Shown: positions 11,404 through 22,029 of the stretch, one piece after another
How the letters are laid out: every line of letters begins with the position of its first letter
How positions within the stretch are numbered: the stretch's first letter is position 1
Origin: Escallonia rubra
Lineage: Eukaryota > Streptophyta > Magnoliopsida > Escalloniales > Escalloniaceae
DNA: 64,000 bases
Assembly: GCA_033065855.1 (NCBI GenBank)
Contig: JAVXUO010001816.1
Coordinates: 1 to 64,000 of the forward strand
Direction: 5' to 3'
The notes under the pieces: model-generated
Told to the model about the DNA's origin: nothing
The model's database searches: none
Seen by the model: the letters and a program-made list of their open reading frames with translations, nothing else
Program-made: the position numbers and the translations under genes

Positions 11404-11413
11404 CTATTTATAG
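11404..11413 (-). promoter_or_regulatory. TATA box of LTR A
   Basis: CTATAAATAG on the minus strand, the best TATA box in the LTR and conserved at 50368-50377 in the other copy. It marks the likely U3/R boundary, giving a short R-U5 of about 340 bp after a long U3 of about 2.7 kb. Confidence 0.7.
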
Positions 11414-11879
11414 GAAACAGTGTGCTTATGTCATAAAGTGCCACATGTCGTCCTCTGGGAGTGACACGTCACCAGGGGGTCCCAAAATATCGGTTCTCCG
11501 TAGGACTGTCGGTTCCCGAATTCGCGTTACCTGCCTCGCACAGCGTCGTTCTGCCTGTCTGAGAAGACTGACAATACCATGACGGCATGATCAGAGTAAA
11601 TCCGTTGCCCCAGCCACCAATCCAAGCCCTTACTGAATCCCACGAGCTACGTCAAGAGACGCGCAGAGAACCTGACAGTGGTGAGGGTTACCCCTTTAGC
11701 CAACTGCCAGGCGGACTAGGCGCGATGCCCTCCGAGGACCTGCTCTCGTCCCGGAGTGACCCGGGGGTCATTGCCCTGGTGGTGTCGGTGATCAATGGTA
11801 ACATGAACGTATATGGTTGCAGCTCAGTGCTTCGAGTCCGTGGCGAGGGGTCCTTGTGCCTGAGCCCCTGTGACTGTGA

Positions 11880-12330
11880 CGGCGATGGCTATGAGGTTGT
11901 GAGCCCATCCCGGTACGAGCGCCGAAGCCCCCCCTTTGATTGAGACGGCGATGGCTATAAGGTTGTGAGCCCATCCCGGTACGATGGCCGAAGCCCCCCC
12001 CCCTCCCCCTTTGATTGAGACGGCGATGGCTATAAGGTTGTGAGCCCATCCCGGTACGAGGGCCGAAGCCCCCCCTTTGATTGAAACGGTGATGGCTATA
12101 AGATTGTGAGCCCATCCCGATACGAGGGCCGAAGCCCCCCCTTTGATTGAGACGGCGATGGCTATAAGGTTGTGAGCCCATCCCGGTACGAGGCCCGAAG
12201 CCCCCCCTTTGATTGAGACGGCGATGGCTAAAAGGTTGTGAGTCCATCCCGATACGAGGGCCGAAGCCCCCCCTTTGATTGAGACGGCGATGGCTATAAG
12301 GTTGTGAGCCCATCCCGGTAGCATGCAACA
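11880..12330. repeat. Tandem array 1, 66-bp unit, about 7 copies
   Basis: The word aggttgtgagcccatcccgg starts at about 11894, 11960, 12035, 12101 (agattg variant), 12167, 12233 and 12299, mostly 66 bp apart; one unit carries an extra C-rich insertion. Because 66 is a multiple of three, long artefactual open frames cross the array on the minus strand. The matching array at 49405-49900 uses 64-bp spacing. Confidence 0.92.
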
Positions 12331-12404
12331 TGATTGTGGCGCATGAGCGCGATGCCTATAGCACGAGACAATACCTGGTGCCGGTGGTACATGTTACGAA
12401 AGTG

Positions 12405-12810
12405 GCGCGGCGACGATCGTCGCGAAGCAATACTTGGTGCCGGGGCACGTATCATGACGATGGCGCAAGGGCACGGCGACGAACGTCGCAGAGCAAGATT
12501 TGGTGCCGGAGCACGTATCATGAGAATGGCGCAAGGGCGCGGCGACGAACGTCGCGGAGCAATATTTGGTGTCGGGGCACGTATCATGAGAATGGCGCAA
12601 GGGCGCGGCGACGAACGTCGCGGAGCAATACTTGGTGTCGGCGCACGTATCATGTGAATGGCGCAAGGGCGCGGCGACGAACGTCGCGGAGCAATACTTG
12701 GTGCCCGGGCACGTATCATGAGAATGGCGCAAGGGCGCGGCGACGAACGTCGCGGAGCAATACTTGGTGCCGGGCACGTATCATGAGAATGGCGCGCGTC
12801 GGGTGTCCCG
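12405..12810. repeat. Tandem array 2, 66-bp unit, about 6 copies
   Basis: The word acgtatcatg recurs at 12447, 12513, 12579, 12645, 12711 and 12776. The unit contains the inverted words cgacgaacgtcg and is unrelated in sequence to array 1, although its length is the same. The other LTR copy keeps only two or three units (49195-49350). Confidence 0.92.
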
Positions 12811-13129
12811 AAGACAGGATGTGAGCTAAGTGTACCTATCATAACAAGATAATGAATGCAACACGTAGTAGTGACAAAGTTGGGGAGTGATGGTACGCGG
12901 TCGTCGGCGACGGGTCATTAGACGGTAGCGCGTGACTTTGGGCGATGGGCATCGCGGGAGCGGCGTGCGATCATGGACGACGGACGTTCTGAGGTTGATG
13001 CACGACGGACTTCGCGAGGTTGATGCACGACGAACGTCGCGAGGTTGATGCACGACGGACGTCACGAGGTTGATGTACGAACGTCCGTAAACATCGCGGA
13101 GGTGCAAAGACTCGAGAAGCGGAAAGGGA

Positions 13130-13900
13130 GGCCATAGGCCAAACATGGGGGGAAGGCCAAGGCCAACCCCTCCTGGAGGCCGAGGCCAACCCCCTAGGCC
13201 TGGGGAAGGCCGAGGCCGACCCCCTGGGGTTGGCCAAGGCCAAATGGCCAACTCTCATGAAGGAGCCCAAGGCCACTCTCCCTCATTGGTGAACTTTGGC
13301 CGCGCCGACGGTAGGTGTTTTGATGGGAAAATACAAATCAGAAAGTTGCATCATGACAAGCGTGTCGATGCGAATCATACCTACATGACGAACGAGATGT
13401 CAAAGTCACGTGCAAAGCGTACGAAGCGAAAAAATTGCGAAAAGGGGTTTGCGCGGAAGGGTAAACCATGGGGGGAAAATGGCCGAGGCCAACCCCTCCA
13501 GGAGGCCGAGGCCGACCCCCATGGCATGGGGAAGGCCGAGGCCGACCCCCTGGGGTTGGCCAAGGCCATTTGGCCATCTTCCATTTTCGGAGCCCAATGC
13601 TATTTCTCCTTTTGAGAACTCCGGGCGCGCCGTCGATAGGTGTTTTGACAAGCAATGACGAATCTGGAAGTTGCGTTATGAGGAGCGCGTTGCCAAGAAT
13701 CGTACCCACGTAGAGATCAAGGTGCCAAGGTTACGTACAAAGCACACGAGGGGAAAGAAGTACGAAAAATGGGTATGCGGGAAAAGCGTGAACCACCGGG
13801 GGAAAATGGCCGAGGCCGACCCCCATGGCATGGGGAAGGCCGAGGCCGACCCCCTGGTGTTGGCCAAGGCCATTTGCCCCTTGACCCCGTTTCTCCAAAT
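13130..13900. repeat. Three long repeats with GGCC-rich palindromic blocks
   Basis: Blocks rich in ggccaaggcc, ggccgaggccgacccc and tggggttggccaaggcc occur at about 13140-13250, 13480-13575 and 13800-13880. Between them a diverged segment repeats (tgttttga..gaaagttgc..; tgttttgacaagc..gaagttgcg..; gatgttttggatg..), giving a unit of roughly 300-330 bp. The same arrangement is seen at 48040-48850 in the other LTR. Confidence 0.8.
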
Positions 13901-14162
13901 GTGCCGTCGGCCGATGTTTTGGATGAAATGGTGTTCGGATGGTCTTGGCATTACGAACGTGCTAGCGTTAGTGACGTCGACGCGAAAATAAAATGTCTAA
14001 GTCACTCACGAAGCGCACGAAGCGAGAAAAACACGTGTCTTGGGTGCGCGGGCGCTGGCCGGTTTGATGCGTTGGAAAATTGACCGTTGACAATGTCGAC
14101 GTGTTCGCGTGAAATGGGACCCTTATTGGGCCCTTGGGTACGACCAGAATAGGTTGGGAACA

Positions 14163-15590
14163 ACATGTTATATATATACACCTGCATGTAATATTCACTA
14201 CACACAACTAAGATTTCCTCCTTTCCCTCACACGGCTCACAGCAATATCCACTTGTCTTATGGTAGCCCTGTAGCTACTTCTTCCTCCTCATGGCAGCTT
14301 CATCTTTCCTCTCACATACATGCAACACCATCATACTTACAGGTCACGACCAATACACACTCATGCCTCACCCATATGCATCTCACTCCTCACGGTTACT
14401 CTCTTCTCACGGTTCATTCACACAGTGCACACCACATCTGCACACTCGCCGTTCCACTCCGTCTGCACACACACATATATACACTATAACACATACCTTG
14501 CTACATGCACCACCCATGGTAAATTACACTCACTGTATACATTACACCCACTGCCTCACGGCAGTGGGTTTTCTCTATGTTCAAACCCGCACATACAACA
14601 CCCACGACAGCCTCCACAAGGCTATTTCTCTCTCTAAATCCCAGCCTCCATAACTGTTTCTACCGTTCAAGCCATGGCTGTGCCGTAAACACAGGTTCAC
14701 GGCAGCCTCTTGTTCCTCTCTCAAACACCATAACACACACTCAAAACACACACACTCTCACGGCTGTCTGGCCTTCTTAAACACATACCCACATACACCA
14801 CTTTCCCCCAGCTTCTCCCTCACATAACTCATTCACGCACAGCCCACACATCCTTCGTAAACATAGTCCCATGTACACAATTTCACCCACACACCCAGAT
14901 GCCATCACGGCAGTCCGCACCATGCAACATGCTGCCTATGGCAGCTTCTCTTTCCATCTCTTTTCCACTTCGTTGCACACACCACCCACGCACACTTTGG
15001 CTGTCACTATGGCAGCCGTTTTTCACCTTTCCACGGCTGCTTTCGTGCCCCCTTTAGTAACCTATGGTTGCGCCGGAATATATATACCAACGGCAACCTT
15101 AATCTCACGGCCCTAAACCCACCAAAACAAGTCCGTATAGGTACAAAGTCACAGCCACCATGGCTGTGACTTGCTTAACCGTCCATACAGTGGCTTCTGT
15201 GGCACCACATACACAGTACTATGAATCCAAAACCTCACAACCCAATACCCACGATGCACAAAAACACACAACATACGCTAATGCCTGCAAACATCTTACC
15301 CTCTCGCACACGTACAGTAGTAAACACACCTCACAAAGCCACAAGGCTTCTCTGCACGCATACTCAAGCGGCAGATCCATAACGTAGAGACAATACCACT
15401 TATATGATTTATACGCATTAGAATTATCATAATAAGGTGAAGAGGCTTACCGCAATCTGTCGAAACCCTTCTTCTCTCTCTTTACTTCGGCAATTCTCTG
15501 GCCTCTTCTCTCCGTCTGTCCCCCTCTCTCTCCTGTAAATTTAACAGATGAAGAGAAGTCTCGGCGACTGACCTAATTTTAGGTCATATG

Positions 15591-15642
<52 letters not shown>

Positions 15643-16019
15643 CTCTAGGTTGGAACGTTACCAAATTTCCCCTAGCTTTCTCTAAGTGTTTTAAGTTTTA
15701 CCACCTACTTTCGATTATTGTAAACAGGTCCAAATATATGGTTTACTATAGTTTAGGTGTTAGGAAAATTTTGACGGTCTCTTTAGATAACCCGGCTACC
15801 TAATTTGTCGCTAAGAGTATAGCGATCCTAAATTTTTCGCCCACTAAAAGTTGTTAAGAAAATACATTGATGTTCAGTAAAATTATTCTTACTATAAGTC
15901 ACTAATTAAAATACTGATGTTAAGTTAAAAGTATCGTCGCTAAAACTCAAAAGAACATCACTTCTAGAAATTGTCGCTAAAGTAATAATGACCGGGTAAT
16001 CTAGGTTCGGGGCATCACA
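14163..16019 (-). repeat. Minus-strand Tekay-like LTR, interrupted on its left by copy A
   Basis: On the minus strand it begins TGTGATGCCCCGAACC at 16019, the TG(T)..CCCC start typical of this group, and then has the gtcgctaaa-type words and the CA/TG-rich body seen in the C elements. It shares the palindrome with AGTCACAGCCA arms (15147-15171) and the CCACTGCC/GGCAGTGG hairpin (14548-14567) with LTR C2. Copy A abuts it at 14163, so the rest of the LTR is presumably left of the window. No pol tail or polypurine tract is evident right of 16019, so it is a solo or truncated LTR. Confidence 0.6.
15593..15641. repeat. (AT)n microsatellite
   Basis: About 48 bases of uninterrupted AT dinucleotides inside the minus-strand LTR. 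A similar (TA)n tract lies at a comparable place in LTR C2 (52353-52433). Confidence 0.95.
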
Positions 16020-16584
16020 CTGGCAATGCTAACATATGAAAATATGTGGACTTGATTTGCATGAACCCTTTGTTTTCTTTTGTGTGGTCGTTTGTTGGTT
16101 ACGATGATGTGAGTTTGCATCACAGATTGCAATTGTCTTGTCACACCTCTATCCTTGACGATGATGTATTATCTGATCTCACAAGGGCGAATTCAGTAAT
16201 TGACTATCTAGGAGGATGTTACGAAATTTCTTTTACGCCCTAGAGTTGCCATCGTGTATACTTGAATGATTGACCGCAGAAATATTCTTGAGGAATTTCT
16301 GCATAGGCTTATGTTAATGTGGAAAGTTGTTACAGAGGTTTTGTAATAGATTGTGTATAATTCAGGAATGAATCACTATATAGTGAATGTGATGCTTTAG
16401 GACTGTATGAGCTTATTCAGACGTTGGTTTTTGAAGAAGATTTATCTAATTTCTTTTTCATTGCTCTGTAGTTTGTTTTTTCTCCCCTGTCTATATGTTA
16501 TGCTATTTCTTTTTTGGAATTTATCCTTTAAAATTTTGTTTTGGTACTCAACTTATGTGATGCCTTGGTTATTTTCTATCTTAT

Positions 16585-16665
16585 CTTAATTTGCTCCTTG
16601 TTGAGAAATTGCCTGAGTTGCTGGACGTTGATAAGGATGTTGTTCATCTAGAAGCAGCCTCTAAG
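16585..16665 (+). pseudogene. Probable exon fragment of a type II formin (FH2 domain)
   Basis: The frame reads LVEKLPELLDVDKDVVHLEA then ASK, followed at once by the donor-like GT at 16666. Plant type II formins have a segment of the form LAEKLPELLDF-KDLVHLEAASK in FH2, followed by IQLKSLAEEMQA. The next expected residues do not follow, and the sequence continues as intron-like DNA. No flanking FH2 exons were found by eye, so this is a captured or relic exon and not a gene. The match is recalled from family knowledge and needs a database search. Confidence 0.5.
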
Positions 16666-17183
16666 GTATCCCACTGTGTTACATGTAGAGTTGATCTCTA
16701 GTTGCACATAACTTGCAAAAAAAAAGAACTTCATTTGAATAAAGTTTTTCTTGGAAATAAAGTTCTTCTTGGCTGACCTGATACCCAATTTCAATGGAAA
16801 AAGGAAAAAAAAAAAAAAGAAACCCATGGATCCCCTCCTGATAACTGGAAATGCCATGTCTGCCTCAGCTCTTGATCTTTCAAACTTTCCCTTTGTTGAT
16901 GAATCGCAGGCTTTTCTGGCTTGGTTAGTATTGCTTTTTATTTTTTGAAGTAGGCACTTATTGACTCACTTGGACAGTAACCTTGCTAAAATTTTTGGCT
17001 CGGAAGAGATGATCCGATTGTGCATCTTTCTAAACAAAGTTAGAAAAAGAATTTGATCTTTTGTAATCATTTTGGTCACCGAAGGTGTATGAAGACTAAA
17101 TCTCAGGGTGTAACTATTTTGCATGCTTCGTTTATGTTGTCAATAGCGTCGAAGAAATGTATAAATAATGGTATAGATGTCAA

Positions 17184-17238
17184 TGAACTATTCTGCCACG
17201 TCCATAGTAAAGGCACTAGGACGTGGCAGAATAGTTCA
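17184..17238. repeat. Perfect 20-bp inverted repeat with 15-base loop
   Basis: TGAACTATTCTGCCACGTCC (17184-17203) and its exact reverse complement (17219-17238) surround a 15-base loop. The loop ends (tagt/acta) can extend the stem. The word is not part of an annotated gene and its origin is unclear. Confidence 0.9.
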
Positions 17239-18639
17239 TATATGTTACTATAAAAGTATGAGACAATTATTTAATGATTTATGGTTTCTTGAGTGATCAT
17301 TTGGGTTAGGAAATGTAGTTTACATCAGCCAAACCACTTAGAATTGGTCCAGTAATGTTAAGGTCTTTTTTCAATAAAATGAAGGCACTAACTGAAAAGT
17401 TTAATTCTCTTGAAGCTCAACTGAAAGAGATGGGTGAATTCAGGGCAACAATAGCCTCAATGCAGGAAACCATCAATCATCCTATTTGCCAGCAGTCCAT
17501 AACCGAAGGCCCATGTTCTACTTTTCAGGTACCATTTCTACTTCATTGCTTGCATAACTGTATTGACTTGTGGAATATGTACTTTTTTTGTTTCATTAGA
17601 TATATGATGTAGACTTGAATTCCCTCTTTAGAAGTGGCGTCTTTGCTACATCTCTTGTTGGGCGCACACTATGCCACTATGTTGTACGCACACTATGATG
17701 TCTGCTGTCTATTTTGCTAAGGAGTATTGTTTAATCAAATTTTAGTTGAACAAGGATATTATGAGTTGCAAGTTTTGTCTATGGTTGTGTGACTCAAACT
17801 GTACTACTCCTATTTTCTTGTCCAATGAGTTTCATTTGAAGAGTTCGGTTATGAAATTACAAAGTTGGCAGTTTTGGTTTCTTTGCTACAATTCTTTGTA
17901 TGAGTCTACTCCAAAAGTGATTGAACCTAATTCTTTTCATTAATTTTGTTTTATTGTCCGATATCCATCGTTGAGAGCAAACATGCAAAGGGCAAACATT
18001 AAAATTCAACCATCGTACTGATTAAAGCTGGCAGGGTGTAGTCCAGTATCCCACACCCCTTAAGCAAAATCCAATTGCCATAGTTTAGAGGCTGCTTTTT
18101 CCAGGTCATGACTTTGGCAAGCACCATGTTTCAGTGTCTTGGATAAGAATGTGAGGTGGTCTGGTGTTGTGGCTGAAAGTTCTTATCTTTCTTTCCCTCC
18201 ATATGCAAAAGATAGTGGCTCCTAAGGTGAGTCGTTTAGTCTTTGCTAGCATAATTATATTTGTTGAGCCTAGAGTGTTTTTCTGCATAATGAGCAAGTT
18301 TTTCTTTGTCACAGGTTGTCATGGATACGAATGTAAATAGACGTAGAGATGCCAGACTTTGGAGTTACCATGCAAGATCTTCGTAATTTTGTGACTGCGT
18401 GGGATTTGTCTAGTGTTTGAACAAGCTGCTATAGGCTTAATGATGGTTTTCTTGAACAATTTGAAGTTGTATGAGAGCTTATGATGCATTTTATCCGGAT
18501 GCATTAGATTTCTTGAATTGTGAATGATGGATCTTGAAAATGTTGTTAATGGTGTAATGAATGTGATTTGTTCTTCTACTTCAATCTTGGTTTTGTTTAG
18601 GTCCTTTTTTATATATATAAATTGCATAAAATATGGATA

Positions 18640-19115
18640 TTTATGGAGGCGGTTGGTGGCGCCGGGGAAAAAATCTAAAAAAGCTAATAGCGGCGCTCAA
18701 CACTGTTGCCAAAAATAATTAGTTAAATGTTTGAATTAAAAAAAATAGCTATGACGGCGCCCATGACCGCCGGCTTAGATGAAAAAAAAATCTTAAAAAG
18801 GCCTATAGCAGCGGTCAGCATGTTGCCGAAAATAATTTAATTCATTGTTTAAATTAAAAATATTTATCAATGGCGGCGCCTAATGACCGCCGGCTTAGAT
18901 AGCAACCGCCGGCAAAAGTTGCATCAGCGATTGGATTAGGGGACAACAAAGCCGGCGTTTGACCGCCGGTATAGACCCATTCGACCGCCGACAAATGTCT
19001 ACCGCAACGCGACTACAAGCAGCGTTCTTATGGCGCCGGCTTAATCTATGCCGGTGGTTCTTGTGCCTATGCCAGAGTTTTCCGACCGCCGGCGTAAGGG
19101 TTTTTTCTTGTAGTG
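18640..19115. repeat. CACTA subterminal repeat region
   Basis: About ten copies of accgccggc or close variants in both orientations, with two diverged copies of a roughly 100-120-bp block (aaaatctaaaaaagctaatagcggc and aaatcttaaaaaggcctatagcagc), ending at the terminal inverted repeat. Such GC-rich subterminal motifs are transposase-binding arrays in CACTA elements. Confidence 0.6.
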
Positions 19116-19885
19116 TACAACTTTGTAGAAGAAGTAAAATCTAGTTGAGATAATCTTCAGGTCCAAAACAATGTTTTCGCAAAATCGGATAGATTTCCTG
19201 TCTAGGTTTTCGACTAGTCCTAACTTTCTCATTCGATATCCGATTTAGGTGATTCAAATACCTAAATCATGTATATTTGTGAGGTATACATTTTTGTAGA
19301 AGGAGTTGAGTTCGTTTGAGATTTTATTCAGGCCCAAAATATCCGTTTTCTACTCTGACAGATTTTCTTTCAGGTATAATCCTTACCCTTTTCTCTCGAA
19401 TTTAAACTTGTTAGTGTTTTAAGTGTGACATGGTGCATGGGTTTGGTATTTCTATGTGTGTGCCATGAATGAGTGGTGGCTATATTTGATGAGGAAGAGA
19501 AGATAGAGTAGCAATTAGGGTTAGGGTTAGATTTTCTCGAGGAAGAAGATGATGTAGAGTAAATTCATAGCGGGCAGCCCTTACTTTGATTTTTAAAAGT
19601 CAATTATGAACTGATTTTGACAAAGAACCAAACTAAAACCCCCTTTATTTTTATGAAACCTTTGACGTGGAATTTTCTGGGATTTTTCCAGACATGGGAA
19701 ATGTCTCGAACAATTTTAATCTTAAACCAGGTTTTTGAATTATTTAACATAGTAACCAAAATTATTTGTAGCCTAGAATTTTACAGTGACCTAAAAGTAC
19801 TGAGAGGCTTAAGTGTCTAAAATGTCGTGGCATTCCCTGCCGTTTGATATATTTTTTAAAATAGGAACATTAGCGCTCAATTGGG
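19116..19885 (+). repeat. Fragment of a plus-strand Tekay-like LTR
   Basis: From about 19600 the sequence (ttgacaaagaaccaaactaa, ttatttaacatagtaacc, ttgtagcctagaattttaca, gtggcattccctgccgtt) matches the LTR module at 55630-55910, 62335-62600 and, more weakly, 28420-28680. The part left of 19600 has no clear assignment beyond similar base composition. Confidence 0.55.
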
Positions 19886-19889
19886 TATG

Positions 19890-21480
19890 GCCGTTACCAA
19901 GCCCTGAACAAATGCATCTCTCTTCACCTGCAACGCCACCAGCCTCTTCTCCATCCATCCGATTCCCATCACCGGTCGAAGAGTCCACCGTCGTTGTCAC
20001 GCCACCCACCCTAAATGTCTCAGTCACCATCTCCTAAAATCTCCACGTCTCCTCTGCCTCCTCCACCTTCTCGCCTTAACACCTCTTCCCTGCAATCTTC
20101 ATATTCAGCATCATAAATTCTAGCAAAATGAATTTTTAGCGGGATATTACATTCTCCGAACTTATAAAAATTTTGTCCTTCAAATTTCGCTCCTTAGATT
20201 GTTGATCTTAATCATAACTGATCTCGAATATCCACAGTCATAGACCTATAGTCCTTATGTAACTAAATCCATTTAAACGATTGGCAAGCATCTCAAATAC
20301 AATTTCGAGTGACTTACAAAGTATGCGCTAATGACTTCAAAGTATAGAGTTGTCTGATAAGTACTAGCACACTTTAATTGACTTATTACGATTACCTTAA
20401 CTATCACAAACTCCACCATGCTAAAATATCTCAATATTTTACTCGTCTCCATTTTTATCATTCAATTCCAACTACACAATTCAACATTTTACCATCTCGA
20501 TATAGTTTTGTAGAGAAAATGTCTGGTGGGTAGGGTGGGTTGTGTGTAGCAATGGTGGGGTGGTGGAAGGGGGTGGGTGTGTTACTGTGGGTATGTGTTG
20601 TTACCAAGCCCTGAACAAACGCATCTCTCTTCACGAACAATGCCACCAGACTCTTCTCCAGCCGTCCCACCAACTCTACGTCTCATTTGCCTTCTCTGCC
20701 CTCTCGCCGTAACACCTTCCCTACAATCATCCTTATCATCACAATCATCATCATTAATTCTAGCAAAATAAATATTTAGTGGGGTATTACATTCTCTCAA
20801 ACTTATAAAAATTTCGTCCACGAAATTTGGTGCTCCTTAGATTGTTGATCTTAATCATAATTGATCTTAGATATCCATCGTCAGGCATCTCAAGTCCTTA
20901 TATAACTAAATCCATTTAAACGGTTGGCAAGCATCTCAAATAAGGTCATGCGTGACTTAAAAAGTATATGTGCTAAAGACCTCAAAGTACAGGGCTGCCC
21001 GATAAGTATTAAGACACTTTAATTGACTTATTACAATTACCTTAAATATCACAAACTCCACCATGCTAGAATATCTCAACATTTTACTCGTCTCCTTTTT
21101 ATCGTTAAATTCATGCTACACAATGAAGCCTCACGAAATAAAAAATTGTCGTTAATAGTCTAAGCAAACTTGTCATAACTAAAAGTAATCTTAATTTCAG
21201 ACGAAAAGATTACATTCTCCTATCATTTAGCCTCGAATTTCATGATACTTATAATGTCCAGGCACTACGCATTCACTATGTAACTCCCAAACGAAGGTGT
21301 CAACACATGTTACATATAACCTCCAAAATATTAATCAAAAACATCAATAGCAACCTCAACAATTTTGCAAAATCTTCAAATATTTTACCATACTATAAGA
21401 TTCAGATTATAAATTAGGATATGATGCCTCAGAATCAGACATCATATGAGCATCTAATGAATTAACTGGAAGTGTACCTG
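19890..21480 (-). mobile_element. Two tandem minus-strand 3'-end fragments of Tekay-like elements
   Basis: Minus-strand LTR starts TGTAATATCCCGC (20151) and TGTAATACCCCAC (20791) are each preceded, reading minus, by a polypurine-like tract and a pol-tail motif (RC of aaattt-gtcc). The stretch 19895-20480 resembles 20601-21110 over most of its length, at an offset of about 640-706 bp. A further module with cgaggctaaatgataggagaa before TGTAATC lies at about 21210-21235. No LTR is complete. Confidence 0.65.
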
Positions 21481-22029
21481 ACACCACATCATTATATGTG
21501 GCAGCATCCTCAGCAGCCATAGTAAAAAGTTACGTTTTCTATAACTTTCTACTTTATAATACACATAAATACATGTGTTAGCATTTAATTGGCTAAAATG
21601 TTACTTTTCTAAGTTCTAAATAAAACTAAACAGCTAATAATCTATCTATTATGTATTTGGATTTGATTGGCATCTTCTATTCCTTCTAAACCTCTAATCT
21701 TTTTATTTTTATTTTTTTTGGGAATTATTACAATTTCAAAATGGAGCTAAATATGTGTTAAAATTTGATTGGTCGCAAAAAACCTAGAACCCGTTGAACT
21801 CTAACCCTTTAACCCCATGACCTCCATTATCCCACTTCATAGTTAACTAACAACTAATTCTTTCTAATCACATTTCCTCAACATAACTCTTACTGAAAAC
21901 CTAAGTATTTTATCAAATATTTATCCATTACCAACCATCAACGTCACATGTCCAATTGCAGAGGACACAACGTCTATCTCAGCAAAAAAAAAAGGCACCC
22001 AGCGTCAACGAACGGCATAAAAACATGCC
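21481..22029. other. AT-rich stretch without recognisable features
   Basis: I see no coding frame of substance, no repeat and no terminal motif here. It precedes the left LTR fragment of B1. Confidence 0.5.

Larger units (their letters stand above)
1..14162 (-). mobile_element. Tat-lineage Ty3/gypsy retrotransposon, copy A (3' end outside window)
   Basis: Read on the minus strand the order is 5' LTR (14162-11039), primer binding site, gag, protease, RT, RNase H, a second RNase H, integrase, then a spacer holding a gene on the opposite strand (1-3908). The protease-RT-RNase H-integrase order defines Ty3/gypsy, and the second RNase H after RT is the mark of the plant Tat lineage. The 3' LTR must lie left of base 1. 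The coding part is damaged by at least two nonsense codons and several frameshifts, so this copy is dead. The five bases right of the LTR (14163-14167, acatg) would be one target duplication copy; its partner is outside the window. Confidence 0.9.
11039..14162 (-). repeat. 5' LTR of copy A (about 3.1 kb)
   Basis: The minus-strand LTR starts TGTTCCCAACC at 14162 and ends CCTTGGCATCA at 11039, with TG..CA ends. Its reverse complement matches the plus-strand LTR at 47837-50754 end to end in order, though diverged and with different array copy numbers. From its 5' side it holds a GGCC-rich long-unit repeat (about 13900-13130), a unique block, two arrays with 66-bp units (12800-11880), and a promoter-like part (11600-11300). 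It is more GC-rich than its surroundings. Confidence 0.88.
16020..19115 (+). mobile_element. CACTA-like DNA transposon remnant (right end clear, left end not found)
   Basis: The right terminus at 19099-19115 reads ggttttttcttgtagtg, the inverted complement of the CACTACAAGAAAA end of plant CACTA elements. Next to it are many accgccggc and gcgccggc words, as in CACTA subterminal repeats. An open stretch at 17355-17528 (KFNSLEAQLKEMGEFRATIA) ending at a splice-donor-like gtacc may belong to a CACTA accessory ORF. The left terminus was not found, so the left boundary given is simply the end of the preceding LTR. The segment also holds a probable host exon. Confidence 0.5.

Noticed and set aside
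11880-12810. CRISPR-like regular repeats
   Set aside because: Units are contiguous, with no unique spacers, and the organism is a plant.
11792-12842. Long open frames of 100-180 codons on both strands across the LTR A arrays
   Set aside because: The array units are 66 bp, a multiple of three, so any stop-free unit gives long frames in several phases; the products are pure repeats and are not conserved in LTR A', where spacing is 64 bp.
19508-19530. Telomere-like ttagggttaggg
   Set aside because: Only two units and not the plant TTTAGGG form; no array.
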